Source: Agaribacterium haliotis (lineage in GTDB: Bacteria; Pseudomonadota; Gammaproteobacteria; Pseudomonadales; Cellvibrionaceae). From it: 64,000 bases of DNA. Of the stretch, positions 17,212-26,754 are shown in pieces. Where the stretch lies: the NCBI RefSeq assembly GCF_002312815.1, contig NZ_NKQJ01000006.1:62001-126000 (forward strand), in the 5' to 3' direction. The notes under the pieces were generated by a model. The model saw only the letters and a program-made list of their open reading frames with translations. It searched no databases and had not been told where the DNA came from. The position numbers were made by a program, and so were the translations under genes. The number at the start of each line of letters is the position of its first letter. Within the stretch, counting starts at the first letter, position 1.

Positions 17212-17625
17212 ATGAGAATTAACATACACCGTCACCAGCACGCTGCTTTCACATTGACCGCGTTCAGAATGTCACTTCGCGCAAGCTTGTTGGCCTTACT
17301 TACTTGTTTACTTACTTGCTTACTTAGCGCCTGTGCAAATAATACGAGCGACACAGCTTCCCATGCGACTGAGCAGCCAAATACAGCAGTCATAAAACGC
17401 GAGTTTGTCTGCAGCGAGCAACAACAGCTTAAGATTAATTTTTTCCCGGAAACAAACAGCGCCGACCTGTTTTTTGACGGCAAAAAGACAAGCCTGCAGC
17501 AGCAATTAAGCGGCTCTGGTTTTGCGTACGCCGGTGGCGCTTACAGTGTGCGCGGCAAGGGCCAGCAGTTCACACTAAGCGTTAACGATGGCCGCCAACT
17601 AATGTGCAAGCAAGTTAACCCGTAA
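17212..17625 (+). CDS. MliC-like lipoprotein (C-type lysozyme inhibitor domain)
   Basis: About 137 residues. A signal peptide runs to a lipobox LLSAC, followed by a short polar linker and a C-terminal MliC-like domain: FVCSEQQQLKINF, SGSGFAYAGGAYSVRGKG and a final MCKQ, with two Cys that could pair as in MliC. MliC proteins are envelope lipoproteins that block host or predator c-type lysozyme. The ATG at 17212 is chosen with GGGAGA 9 nt upstream; TTG at 17206 is possible. The signal sequence contains a repeated LLTC unit encoded by tandem ACTTACTTG-like DNA. It is convergent with the lactate dehydrogenase gene. Confidence 0.82.
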   Translation: MRINIHRHQHAAFTLTAFRMSLRASLLALLTCLLTCLLSACANNTSDTASHATEQPNTAVIKREFVCSEQQQLKINFFPETNSADLFFDGKKTSLQQQLSGSGFAYAGGAYSVRGKGQQFTLSVNDGRQLMCKQVNP

Positions 17626-17645
17626 GCTATCGAGCTGGAAATTGC

Positions 17646-17679
17646 GCCCACCCTCAGTGTTTAAAAGCTAAGGGTGGGC
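17646..17679. terminator. Bidirectional hairpin between MliC-like gene and ldhA
   Basis: A perfect 9-bp stem GCCCACCCT / AGGGTGGGC between two convergent genes. There is no strong T-run, so strength is uncertain. Confidence 0.5.
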
Positions 17680-17689
17680 ACTCAGCGTA

Positions 17690-18676
17690 CTAAACGCTAA
17701 CGGTATTTTTTTCTTCGAGGCGCTGCTCGGCAAACGCCTCGACATTGGCGATGGTCGTATCGGCAATGGTTTTTAAAGCTTCGCGGCTAAAAAACGCCTG
17801 GTGCCCGGTAATAACCACATTTGGAAAGGTCAACAGGCGCGCAAGTACATCGTCGGTTAAGATGCGGTTGCTATTATCTTCAAAAAACAAACCCGCCTCA
17901 TCTTCGTAAACATCGAGACCGAGCCAACCGACCTTGCCGGTTTTAAGCGCATCGATCACGGCCGGGGTATCGACCAGAGCGCCGCGGCTGGTATTGATTA
18001 TCATCACTCCGTCTTTCATTTTATTAATGCTGTCGGCATTAACAATATGGCGGGTTGCCGGCAGCAGCGGGCAGTGCAAACTGACGATATCACTTTCGTT
18101 CAGCAGCTTATCCAGCTCTACATAATCGCCAATTTTGGCAAAGCGCTCGTTTTGCCCCGGATCGTAACCGAGGATGCGACAGCCAAAGCCACTCATTAAA
18201 TTAGCAAAGGTAGAACCGATAATACCGGTACCAATAACACCAACTGTTTTACCGTGAATTTCAAAGCCCTGCAGCCCCTGCAGGCTGTAGTCGTTTTCGC
18301 GGATACGATTAAACGCGCGGTGAATATTGCGATTTAAATCCATAATCAGCGCCACAGCGTGCTCTGCCACGGTGTGCGGGCTGTATTCGGGTACACGACA
18401 AACCGTTATACCTCGCGCTTTTGCCGCCTCCAGATCAACGTTATTGTATCCGGCGCAGCGCATGGCAATTAGCTTGACGCCGAGCTCGGCCAGGGCCTCG
18501 ACAACGGCGGTGCCGACATCGTCGTTGACAAAACAACAGACCGCATCAAAACCGCGTGCCATGGCGACACTGTGCTCGTCGAGCGCCGGCCTAAAAAACA
18601 CAAATTCGTGCTCGCCTCGATAAGCTCCGAGGCTTTCTTTATCGTAATCCTTGCTATTAAATACTGCTACACGCAT
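17690..18676 (-). CDS. ldhA: D-lactate dehydrogenase (D-2-hydroxyacid dehydrogenase family)
   Basis: A 328-residue NAD-dependent enzyme reducing pyruvate to D-lactate. The catalytic domain brackets a Rossmann fold with GVIGTGIIGSTFANLM and the NAD-ribose Asp in LGYDPG. The catalytic Arg is in NTSRGALVD, the Glu in GLDVYEDEAG and the His in ITGHQAFFS. The last two motifs are those of fermentative LdhA rather than phosphoglycerate or erythronate dehydrogenases. Length fits LdhA (about 329). GAGGG lies before the start. It is 56 bp downstream of rlmB and may be partly co-transcribed with it. Confidence 0.93.
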   Translation of the reverse strand: MRVAVFNSKDYDKESLGAYRGEHEFVFFRPALDEHSVAMARGFDAVCCFVNDDVGTAVVEALAELGVKLIAMRCAGYNNVDLEAAKARGITVCRVPEYSPHTVAEHAVALIMDLNRNIHRAFNRIRENDYSLQGLQGFEIHGKTVGVIGTGIIGSTFANLMSGFGCRILGYDPGQNERFAKIGDYVELDKLLNESDIVSLHCPLLPATRHIVNADSINKMKDGVMIINTSRGALVDTPAVIDALKTGKVGWLGLDVYEDEAGLFFEDNSNRILTDDVLARLLTFPNVVITGHQAFFSREALKTIADTTIANVEAFAEQRLEEKNTVSV

Positions 18677-18732
18677 GACTCATCCCTCGTTTATGTGTGA
18701 TAAAACAACAGAGCCAACAGCAAACCAAAAAC

Positions 18733-19473
18733 TTAAGCGAGCTGTCTCTGCCTGACTAATTCAAACAATATAACTCCGGTAGCGACACTGACATTTAAGC
18801 TGGAAACCTCTCCTGCCATTGGAATTTTGACCAGGCTATCGCAGCATTCGCGCGTCAGGCGCCGCATGCCTTTACCCTCTGCACCCATAACAATAACGCG
18901 CGAACCACCGAGATCGGCCTGATAAATATTCTCACTGGCTTCACCGGCCGTACCCGTCACCCAGCAGCCGAGTTCCTGCAGTTTTTTTAAGCAGCGGGCT
19001 AAATTTGTGACGGCAATTAGCGGCACTGTATCGGCTGCGCCACTTGCAACTTTGCGAGCCACATCGGTAAGGCTCGCACTATTATCTTTCGGAACGATGA
19101 CGGCGTGCACACCAGCGGCATCGGCTGTGCGTAAACAGGCGCCGAGATTGTGAGGGTCGGTAACCCCATCGAGCACCAACAGAGTCGCCGGCCCATCAAG
19201 CTTTTCAAGCAACTGGTAAAGATCCTTCTCCGCGTAGCTGCGACCGGCTTTAAGCTCGGCAAAGACCCCCTGGTGGCGGCCGTCACAGAGCTTATCCAGC
19301 TCATCGCGCTCAAGCCAGAGCGGTTTGATAGCGCGCTGCTCACAAGTGGCAAGCAATTTTTGCATACGTTGATCTTGCCGCCCTTTGGCGACATAAAGTT
19401 TAACAATGCGCTCTGGTGATGTTTTTAATAACACCTGCAGCGCATGAAAACCAAAAGCTGTTTCACTACTCAT
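18733..19473 (-). CDS. rlmB: 23S rRNA (guanosine-2'-O)-methyltransferase RlmB
   Basis: A 246-residue SPOUT methyltransferase that modifies G2251 of 23S rRNA. The N-terminal L30e-like substrate domain begins FGFHALQVLL. The knotted SAM-binding domain carries VTDPHNLGACLRTADAAG, VMGAEGKGMRRL and PMAGEVSSLNVSVATG. Its ATG overlaps the rnr stop in an ATGA, which indicates translational coupling; rnr-rlmB is the usual order in this group. Confidence 0.97.
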   Translation of the reverse strand: MSSETAFGFHALQVLLKTSPERIVKLYVAKGRQDQRMQKLLATCEQRAIKPLWLERDELDKLCDGRHQGVFAELKAGRSYAEKDLYQLLEKLDGPATLLVLDGVTDPHNLGACLRTADAAGVHAVIVPKDNSASLTDVARKVASGAADTVPLIAVTNLARCLKKLQELGCWVTGTAGEASENIYQADLGGSRVIVMGAEGKGMRRLTRECCDSLVKIPMAGEVSSLNVSVATGVILFELVRQRQLA

Positions 19474-22007
19474 TTTTTACTTGGCTTTTTCTTTTTACTG
19501 CCCGCCTTTTTGGCAAGCTTTTTCACATGTTTATTTTTACTGGATGGCGCTGCTTTTTTATTTTTTCCAGCGCTTTTACTTTTTTTCTCACGCTTATTGA
19601 GCAGCTGCTCGTCACCGGTTTCCTTTGGCGCTTGCCGTTCGTTTGCTGGCCGTTTTCGCGGTACTCGCCGGCCGGTTTTTTTTGCCTGCGCAGCTTGTTC
19701 GCCCGCAGACTGTTCATTTGCGGTGTTTTTTGCTGCGCGCTTGCCGGCACTTCTGGCTGCGGCTTTAGCTTTTTTGTTTTTTACACGCTTGCGCTGTTCA
19801 ACCAGCTCAAAGTCAATTTTTCTATCATCCAGGCTAACCCGCGAGACCTGCACAATCAGTTCATCACCGAGGCGAAAACTTCGGCCGCTGCGCTCGCCGC
19901 TCAAGCTGTGGTGAACCGCACTGAAATGATAATAATCCTGCGGCAGGGAGGTGATATGAATAAGACCTTCAACGTAGAGTTGTTTTAACTCAACAAATAA
20001 ACCAAAACCGGTAACCGAGCTGATCACACCCTCATAGTGCTCGCCGACATGATCTTGCAAATATTCACACTTGAGCCAACTGACCACGTCTCGGGTGGCG
20101 TCGTCGGCGCGGCGCTCACACGTCGAGCACTGCTCACCCAAGGCATCCATCGCCGCATCGTCATAGGGGTAAATTTTTGATTTTGCCAAGGCCTTGGCTG
20201 ATTCCACCCGGCGCACATAGCGGCTGTCTTTGTCTGAGCGAATAACCGAGCGAATAGCGCGGTGCACCAGTAAATCCGGGTAGCGACGTATCGGCGAGGT
20301 AAAATGCGCATACGCTTTATAAGCCAAACCAAAGTGGCCGAGATTATCCGGCTGGTAAACCGCCTGGTTCATCGAGCGCAGCATCACCGTCTGTATTAAA
20401 TGCTGGTCGGGGCGCCCTTCAGCCTGCTGCATCACAGCTTGGTAATCGGCTGGTTGCACCACACGGCGGGCGGGCATATGTAGACCCAGCTCGGCTAAAT
20501 AGTTGTGCAACAGCTCGAGTTTTTCAGCCTTGGGCGGCTCGTGTACACGATACAGCGCCGGCAACTCATGTATTTCCAAAAAACGCGCGGCACAGACGTT
20601 TGCCGCTAACATGCACTCTTCAATTAATTTGTGGGCATCGTTGCGGTGCACCGGCACTATCTGCTTTATTTTCCGCGCTTCATCAAACTCAATTCGGGTT
20701 TCAACCGTCTCAAACTCAATCGCCCCTCTGAGCGAGCGCGCCTCACTTAAACACAAATATAAATCGTGCAGACAATCCAAGCCCGGTAGTAGCGCCTCGA
20801 GTTTTTTTCGCGCCGGGCCTTGCCCCGCATTGCGCTCGGCGAGCACCTTGCCCACTTCGGTATAGGTCAGCCGAGCCTGGCTGTGCATCAGCGCTTCATA
20901 AAATTTAAAACCGCTGATGCGACCGGCAGCGCTGATGGTCATTTCACACACCATGCACAAACGATCAACGTGCGGGTTGAGTGAACACAAACCATTGCTG
21001 AGTAGCTCGGGCAACATCGGTACCACATGCTGGGGGAAATACACCGAAGTTGCGCGTTTTTGCGCTTCGTCGTCAAGCGCAGAAGCCGGCGCCACATAGT
21101 GGCTGACATCGGCAATCGCGACATAGAGACGCCAGCCGCCCGAGCGTTTTGTTTCACAATAAACAGCGTCATCAAAGTCACGGGCGTCTTCACCGTCGAT
21201 GGTGACAAACGGCAGGTGGCGCAAATCCACGCGGTGTTGTTTGTCTCGCTCTTCGACTTCTGCGCTGATTTGTTCACACTGCTCGTTTACTGCCGCAGGC
21301 CACTGGTAGGGAATGCCGTGAGAGCGAATGGCAACATCGATTTCCATACCCGGCGCCAGGTGATCGCCGAGAATTTCTTTTATTTTACCCACGGCTCGCT
21401 GATGGCGCCCGGGCTGCTGCACCAGCTCGGCCACCACAATTTGACCGGGTTTTGCCCCGGCATCATCTTCGAGCATGATGTCCTGGCTGATTTTTGGATT
21501 GTCCGGCACCAAAAATACATAACCGCCGTCGTGAATTAGTTGGCCAACAAGCTCAGTGGTATTGCGTTTAAGCACCTCGACGATATGTGCCTCAACCTGG
21601 CCGCGAAAATTTGTGTGGCCTTTGCGCACCAGCACCTCATCCCCATCAAATACTTTGCGCATTTGCCGGTTGGTCAGGTAAAGATCACTGCCGCCATCGA
21701 AGGGGCGAACAAAACCGTAGCCGTCGCGGTGGGCGAGTATGCGACCTTTGACTAGATCCATTTTATCGATACGACCAAAGGCACCTTTGCGGTTACTGAT
21801 AAGCTGCCCGTCGCGCACCATGGCGATAAGCCTGCGGCGCAGCGCTTCAATCTGATCTTCGCCGTGCAGCTCCAGCTCTTTACACAGAGCTTTGTGGCTG
21901 AGCGGCCCCTCAGACGCTTCGAGTATTTCGAGGATAAATTCACGACTGGGAATAGGCTTGTCGTATTTTTGCGCTTCGCGTTCGGCAAAACGATCGGATT
22001 TTTTCAT
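19470..22007 (-). CDS. rnr: Ribonuclease R
   Basis: An 845-residue processive 3'-5' exoribonuclease that degrades structured RNA. In order: an HTH_12 domain (about 18-85), two cold-shock OB domains (about 85-240), the RNB catalytic domain with TIDGEDARDFDDAV (269-282) carrying the metal-binding Asp residues, an S1 domain (HVGEHYEGVISSVTGFGLFVE), and a long Lys/Ala/Arg tail ending KKKPSKK. The start MKKSDR at 22007 has AGGTGG 5 nt upstream; MSSGG at 22025 is an alternative. A further 96 codons of open frame upstream are not RNase R. The basic tail is longer than in the 813-residue E. coli enzyme. Confidence 0.97.
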   Translation of the reverse strand: MKKSDRFAEREAQKYDKPIPSREFILEILEASEGPLSHKALCKELELHGEDQIEALRRRLIAMVRDGQLISNRKGAFGRIDKMDLVKGRILAHRDGYGFVRPFDGGSDLYLTNRQMRKVFDGDEVLVRKGHTNFRGQVEAHIVEVLKRNTTELVGQLIHDGGYVFLVPDNPKISQDIMLEDDAGAKPGQIVVAELVQQPGRHQRAVGKIKEILGDHLAPGMEIDVAIRSHGIPYQWPAAVNEQCEQISAEVEERDKQHRVDLRHLPFVTIDGEDARDFDDAVYCETKRSGGWRLYVAIADVSHYVAPASALDDEAQKRATSVYFPQHVVPMLPELLSNGLCSLNPHVDRLCMVCEMTISAAGRISGFKFYEALMHSQARLTYTEVGKVLAERNAGQGPARKKLEALLPGLDCLHDLYLCLSEARSLRGAIEFETVETRIEFDEARKIKQIVPVHRNDAHKLIEECMLAANVCAARFLEIHELPALYRVHEPPKAEKLELLHNYLAELGLHMPARRVVQPADYQAVMQQAEGRPDQHLIQTVMLRSMNQAVYQPDNLGHFGLAYKAYAHFTSPIRRYPDLLVHRAIRSVIRSDKDSRYVRRVESAKALAKSKIYPYDDAAMDALGEQCSTCERRADDATRDVVSWLKCEYLQDHVGEHYEGVISSVTGFGLFVELKQLYVEGLIHITSLPQDYYHFSAVHHSLSGERSGRSFRLGDELIVQVSRVSLDDRKIDFELVEQRKRVKNKKAKAAARSAGKRAAKNTANEQSAGEQAAQAKKTGRRVPRKRPANERQAPKETGDEQLLNKREKKSKSAGKNKKAAPSSKNKHVKKLAKKAGSKKKKPSKK

Positions 22008-22184
22008 TGGGCCACCTGAGCTCATGTACAGCCTTATTGTACGGCAATTCCAGCATTTCAGTAGCGCCAGCGAAAGCTTTCCACAAAGCAGTGCGCGAAA
22101 AAGCTGGGCAGAATGCGGTAAATCAGCAAATGAAGGTGCTATGATGCGCCACAAATAATTTCTGAGGACTTCTGAGGAGTACCT

Positions 22185-22745
22185 ATGCGCAAACAGCTTA
22201 AACGCGCGCTCGGCTTCGGCCTGGCTCTGACTGCCGCTGGTGCAGCCACCGCTAACGATCTGTATATGGACCTGAGCTCCGATACCTTTCAGATTCGCAC
22301 GGATTTTACCCACGCGAGCAACGGTGTGAACTTTTCAGTCGCCGCACTGCTAACGGAAGACCAGGGCCAAGTGTTTAGCGGCGGCATGGCCACCTTCGGC
22401 AAGGTTGGCAACAGCACAGCGCTTAGCGGCGGTGTCGGCGGCAAACTTTATTATGGCGATACCAACAACGACAACATTACTGCGCTGGGCCTCGGCGGCA
22501 CGCTTAACTTTGCGATTCCCGGCGCAAGCGGCTTAAACTTAGTTACCGATCTGTATTACGCGCCATCAATTACCGTCAATGATGGTTTTGACAACCTCAG
22601 CGATCTAAATCTGCGCCTGAGTTGGGAAGCTTTTGAAAACGGTGCAATATACGGCGGCATTCGCCGCTTTCAAGCCGAGTATAAAAACGGCGATCGCCAT
22701 AAATTTGAAAACGGCTTAATGGTTGGCATTAAAATCGAATTTTGA
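22185..22745 (+). CDS. YfaZ-like outer-membrane beta-barrel protein
   Basis: A 186-residue protein with a signal peptide (MRKQLKRALGFGLALTAAG, cleavage near ATA-ND) and a mature part rich in alternating Gly/aromatic beta-strands, ending in a C-terminal Phe typical of outer-membrane barrels. The pattern YMDLSSDTFQIRTDF, GGKLYYGDTN and the final VGIKIEF fits the YfaZ family. Its function is not established. It is divergent from rnr and ends at a bidirectional terminator. Confidence 0.85.
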   Translation: MRKQLKRALGFGLALTAAGAATANDLYMDLSSDTFQIRTDFTHASNGVNFSVAALLTEDQGQVFSGGMATFGKVGNSTALSGGVGGKLYYGDTNNDNITALGLGGTLNFAIPGASGLNLVTDLYYAPSITVNDGFDNLSDLNLRLSWEAFENGAIYGGIRRFQAEYKNGDRHKFENGLMVGIKIEF

Positions 22746-22784
22746 TTTTAAAGCTGCCAAACACCCGGCCACAGATATAAAAAC

Positions 22785-22812
22785 AGAAAAGCCCGCGACG
22801 CGGGCTTTTTTA
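22785..22812. terminator. Bidirectional terminator between yfaZ-like gene and hsp20
   Basis: GCCCGC-GAC-GCGGGC followed by TTTTTT on the plus strand and by TTTTCTG on the minus strand, between two convergent genes. Confidence 0.85.
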
Positions 22813-22833
22813 CAACACTAAAAATAATAAAGC

Positions 22834-23277
22834 TTATTTTTGCTCGATTTCTTGATGGCCATTAATAGAGATTTTTCTGGCTTTCATCGCTTCGGGAATT
22901 TCCCGTGTTAACAGTACTGTTAACAAACCATTTTCAAGCTTTGCACCGTCAACTTTCACGTGGTCGGCAAGATTAAATTTACGCTCAAAAGAACGCTCGG
23001 CAATACCCTGATACAAATAGCGGCGCGCATCATCGGCTTTGGCTTTTTTACCGCTGACAGTTAAATTGCCATTTTCAACCTGAATATCAAGCTCTTCTTC
23101 AGTAAAGCCTGCAACCGCAAGGGTAATGGCATAACTGTTTTCACCTGTCACTTCGATATTGTAGGGCGGATAGCCGGCTGTCGTCTGGGGGCCACGCAGG
23201 GCAGAATCTAAAATATTAGCAACACGATCAAAACCAACAGTGCTGCGATATAGGGGAGTTAAATCAATAGCATTCAT
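22834..23277 (-). CDS. Small heat-shock protein (Hsp20/IbpA family)
   Basis: A 147-residue ATP-independent holdase. It opens MNAIDLTPLYRSTVGFDR, as in IbpA/IbpB, then has the alpha-crystallin domain (about 38-130) with YNIEVTGENSYAITLAVAGF, and the signature KLENGLLTVLLTREIPE. The tail carries ARKISI, an I-x-I assembly motif. It binds unfolding proteins during heat stress. The upstream region shows a sigma32-type promoter and a hairpin that masks the ribosome site, so both transcription and translation are likely heat-controlled. Confidence 0.96.
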   Translation of the reverse strand: MNAIDLTPLYRSTVGFDRVANILDSALRGPQTTAGYPPYNIEVTGENSYAITLAVAGFTEEELDIQVENGNLTVSGKKAKADDARRYLYQGIAERSFERKFNLADHVKVDGAKLENGLLTVLLTREIPEAMKARKISINGHQEIEQK

Positions 23278-23279
23278 AA

Positions 23280-23303
23280 CATATTCTCCATAGAAGCAAT
23301 ACG
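23280..23303 (-). promoter_or_regulatory. ROSE-like RNA thermometer hairpin over the hsp20 ribosome site
   Basis: The minus-strand leader can fold CGUAUU-(G)-CUUC against GGAGAAUAUG: ten pairs, one bulged G and a UAU loop, hiding the GGAG Shine-Dalgarno 8 nt before the ATG. The UUGCU opposite the Shine-Dalgarno with a bulged G is the hallmark of ROSE elements. A second hairpin (CCCG...CGGG, 23316-23338) lies 5' of it. Confidence 0.75.
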
Positions 23304-23350
23304 ATTAAAGTTAAACCCGCCTTACTGAGAAGCCCGGGCACATTACTTAG

Positions 23351-23376
23351 ATATGGACAAATAAAAGAAGTTCAAG
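23351..23376 (-). promoter_or_regulatory. Heat-shock (sigma32-type) promoter of hsp20
   Basis: On the minus strand CTTGAAC, 11 bp, then GTCCATAT. This matches the RpoH consensus CTTGAAA-N11-16-CCCCATNT closely (6 of 8 in the -10 box). The predicted transcript starts near 23344 and has a leader of about 67 nt. Confidence 0.75.
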
Positions 23377-23390
23377 GCCGGGGCAATAAA

Positions 23391-23735
23391 TCAGCCCATT
23401 TTGTCGACAAGCTCTTGCAGAATATTATTGAAAAGGTGGTGGTGCTCACGACTGATCTGGGTGAACTTAAGCCCTAATTTTGCGCTGTTATCTTCGAGCA
23501 AGGTGTGGTGAGCAACAACGGTTTTGGCGCGAATAGCGCATGTCTCACCGCGATACTGCGCGTGAAACTCTATATTGACCTGGGTATTAATCGGAACGAC
23601 ATGGGGAAAGCGGATAGAGACACCGCCGAGACTAACATCGTTGACAGGCACTGCGTACAAACTGCGATCGGCCAACATAACTCTCGCCTGCCACTTGATC
23701 GCAAAACGCTGATGCTTGCGCCGCTCTTCACCCAT
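23391..23735 (-). CDS. PilZ domain protein
   Basis: A 114-residue single-domain protein. It has the c-di-GMP-binding RRKHQR (RxxxR type) near residue 5 and DVSLGGVSIRF (D/NxSxxG) near residue 33, both intact, so it should bind c-di-GMP. No effector domain is attached. It lies between purA and hsp20, unrelated in function; the target is unknown. Its stop lies only about 15 bp from the hsp20 promoter. Confidence 0.92.
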   Translation of the reverse strand: MGEERRKHQRFAIKWQARVMLADRSLYAVPVNDVSLGGVSIRFPHVVPINTQVNIEFHAQYRGETCAIRAKTVVAHHTLLEDNSAKLGLKFTQISREHHHLFNNILQELVDKMG

Positions 23736-23841
23736 AAAACTCTCCAGGACCCGGCCCGAAAAGTCGGACTTAAAATCAGTGTAGCTTAGCGCGGCAGGCG
23801 CTGCGATAAGATAAGCTCAGAACAAGCTTAGGCGGAGAGAC

Positions 23842-23872
23842 TGCGAAGGCCGACTCGTATTCAACCTTCGCA
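23842..23872 (-). terminator. Inverted repeat downstream of purA
   Basis: An 8-bp stem TGCGAAGG / CCTTCGCA with a 15-nt loop just after the purA stop. No T-run, so only a weak terminator candidate. Confidence 0.3.
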
Positions 23873-23882
23873 AGCATAGCTT

Positions 23883-25181
<1,299 letters not shown>

Positions 25182-26396
25182 TTATTTCTCTTGTGAAGGT
25201 TCGTTCTTAGATGTTTCTATAAAATTTACGCGGAAGCCACCATTGTGCTCCTGCAAAATTCGGTTGCAACCCTGGTGGCTGAAAGCTTCTGCCTGACCGC
25301 CGAGCCCGCAGATAACACGCTCACCACTGGCGCGCAGCGCCTGGACTTCTGCCCAGTAGGCCGGGCTATCGACCTGCGGCGCAAAAATAGCGTTTTGCTC
25401 AACAAGCTCAGCTTTGACCTGTTCGCGCACAACGGTTAGATCAACCGCAAAGCCTGTTGCCGGGCGAGAGCGCCCAAATACTTCGCCGATATGGTCGTAG
25501 CGACCGCCAGTGGCAATCGAAGCCCCGACACCCGGGCTCGAGGCACCAAAGACTATGCCGGTCAAGTAGTGATAACCGCGCAGCTCACTCAGGTCAAAGT
25601 ACAGGCGCGCTTCCGGGAAGCGACTAACCAGAGTCGTGGCAACCGCCTTTAACTCGGCAATCGCGTCGCTAACAGCGGCGGGCGCGTCAGCGTAAAAATC
25701 GAGAGCCTCATCGAGCACAGCGATGGAACCGGCGAACTGAGGTAGCTTGAGAAACCAGCGCCGCTGCTGAGCGTCGCTGAGCTCGGCTTCGAGCCACGAC
25801 TCAATTTCGCTAAAGGCTTTTACTTGCATCAGATCAAACAGCGCGCCTTCTTGCTCACAGCTGAGGCCCGCGCATTTACTGAGCGCACGAAAGACACCGA
25901 CATGGCCAAGATCAACATACTGTTCGGGCAAACCAGCTTGTTCGAGAGTGGCAATTAATAAGCTGATCACCTCGATATCGGCATCGGCACCGGCCTCGCC
26001 AAAGAGCTCAATCCCAACCTGAATCGGCGTGCGCGAGACCAGCGGCCCCTTGGGTTTAGTGTGGGCAACATGGCCGGCATAACACAGGCGATTAATGCCA
26101 TCGCGCTTTAAGCTGTGCGCGTCCATACGCGCCACCTGCGGCGTGATATCCGCGCGCAGACCGAGCATTTTACCGCTGAGCTGATCGGTTAATTTAAAAG
26201 TCAGCAAGCCGATATCGTCATCGGAACCGGCAAGCAGGGAATCAGTGAACTCGAGCATGGGCGGAATAACATAGTCATAACCCCAGCTCTTAAACAAATT
26301 CACCAAGCGGCGGCGCAGGTCTTCAACCTGAGAGGCCTGCTCGGGAAGCATTTCTTCGATAGCATCTGGCAGCAGCCAGCGATCTACTTTTTTCAT
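25182..26396 (-). CDS. hisZ: ATP phosphoribosyltransferase regulatory subunit HisZ
   Basis: A 404-residue paralogue of histidyl-tRNA synthetase that partners the short HisG in the first step of histidine synthesis. It opens with RWLLPDAIEEMLPEQA, then has the class-II motif regions FKSWGYDYVIPPMLEF and LGLRADITPQVARM, and the later YFDLSELRGYHYLTGIVF and GGRYDHIGEVFGRSRPATGFA. It lacks the anticodon-binding domain of true HisRS, as expected for HisZ. Its position beside purA is conserved in Pseudomonas. Confidence 0.97.
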   Translation of the reverse strand: MKKVDRWLLPDAIEEMLPEQASQVEDLRRRLVNLFKSWGYDYVIPPMLEFTDSLLAGSDDDIGLLTFKLTDQLSGKMLGLRADITPQVARMDAHSLKRDGINRLCYAGHVAHTKPKGPLVSRTPIQVGIELFGEAGADADIEVISLLIATLEQAGLPEQYVDLGHVGVFRALSKCAGLSCEQEGALFDLMQVKAFSEIESWLEAELSDAQQRRWFLKLPQFAGSIAVLDEALDFYADAPAAVSDAIAELKAVATTLVSRFPEARLYFDLSELRGYHYLTGIVFGASSPGVGASIATGGRYDHIGEVFGRSRPATGFAVDLTVVREQVKAELVEQNAIFAPQVDSPAYWAEVQALRASGERVICGLGGQAEAFSHQGCNRILQEHNGGFRVNFIETSKNEPSQEK

Positions 26397-26422
26397 AGTA
26401 GTTTCAGTAGCTAAGCTTGCGC

Positions 26423-26608
26423 TTAGCGAATCAACATCAAAAGGACGGTACCCAACAGCATACTCGCCAAACCGACGAGGCGTATCTGACGATTAGTCAT
26501 CAAAGCCATCTGCGCAACCAGGTTGCGCCAACGCTGAGGGTAAAGAAAAGGGATAATGCCCTCAATTACCAAGACCAGGCACAAGGCGCTGGCAATTTCT
26601 GTCCACAT
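26423..26608 (-). CDS. DUF2065 (YjeT-like) small inner-membrane protein
   Basis: A 61-residue protein with two predicted membrane helices (ASALCLVLVIEGIIPFLY and VGLASMLLGTVLLML) separated by a basic loop PQRWRNLV. The pattern and its place next to hflC/hisZ mark it as DUF2065, function unknown. I chose MWTEIA as start to match the family; the longer frame from 26656 adds a Cys-rich stretch not seen in relatives. It follows the hflC terminator, so it probably heads the hisZ-purA operon. Confidence 0.85.
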   Translation of the reverse strand: MWTEIASALCLVLVIEGIIPFLYPQRWRNLVAQMALMTNRQIRLVGLASMLLGTVLLMLIR

Positions 26609-26663
26609 AAGCTCTAAGCAGGGGAAGCCTACCCCTGTGAAACATGGGCAAAACATTCACACA

Positions 26664-26692
26664 CAAAAAAACCGGCCCATCGGAGCCGGTTT
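26664..26692 (-). terminator. Rho-independent terminator after hflC
   Basis: On the minus strand AAACCGGC / GCCGGTTT (8 bp, 8-nt loop) runs into TTTTTT. It ends the nnrD-to-hflC operon. Confidence 0.87.
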
Positions 26693-26754
26693 CCTTATTC
26701 TAACACGCTTTGCTTGGTGGTCGGAACACTAATTGACCACTAAAACAACGAGTT

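Noticed and set aside
19416-19988. Long Phe/Leu-rich frames antisense to the RNase R tail
   Set aside because: They are the complement of the Lys-rich tail of rnr; no start signal or family.
22008-22313. N-terminal 102-codon extension of rnr
   Set aside because: It lies in the divergent promoter region and overlaps the yfaZ-like gene; RNase R homology starts at MKKSDR.
23842-23872. purA downstream repeat as a confident terminator
   Set aside because: The stem is short with a long loop and no T-run; kept only as a low-confidence feature.
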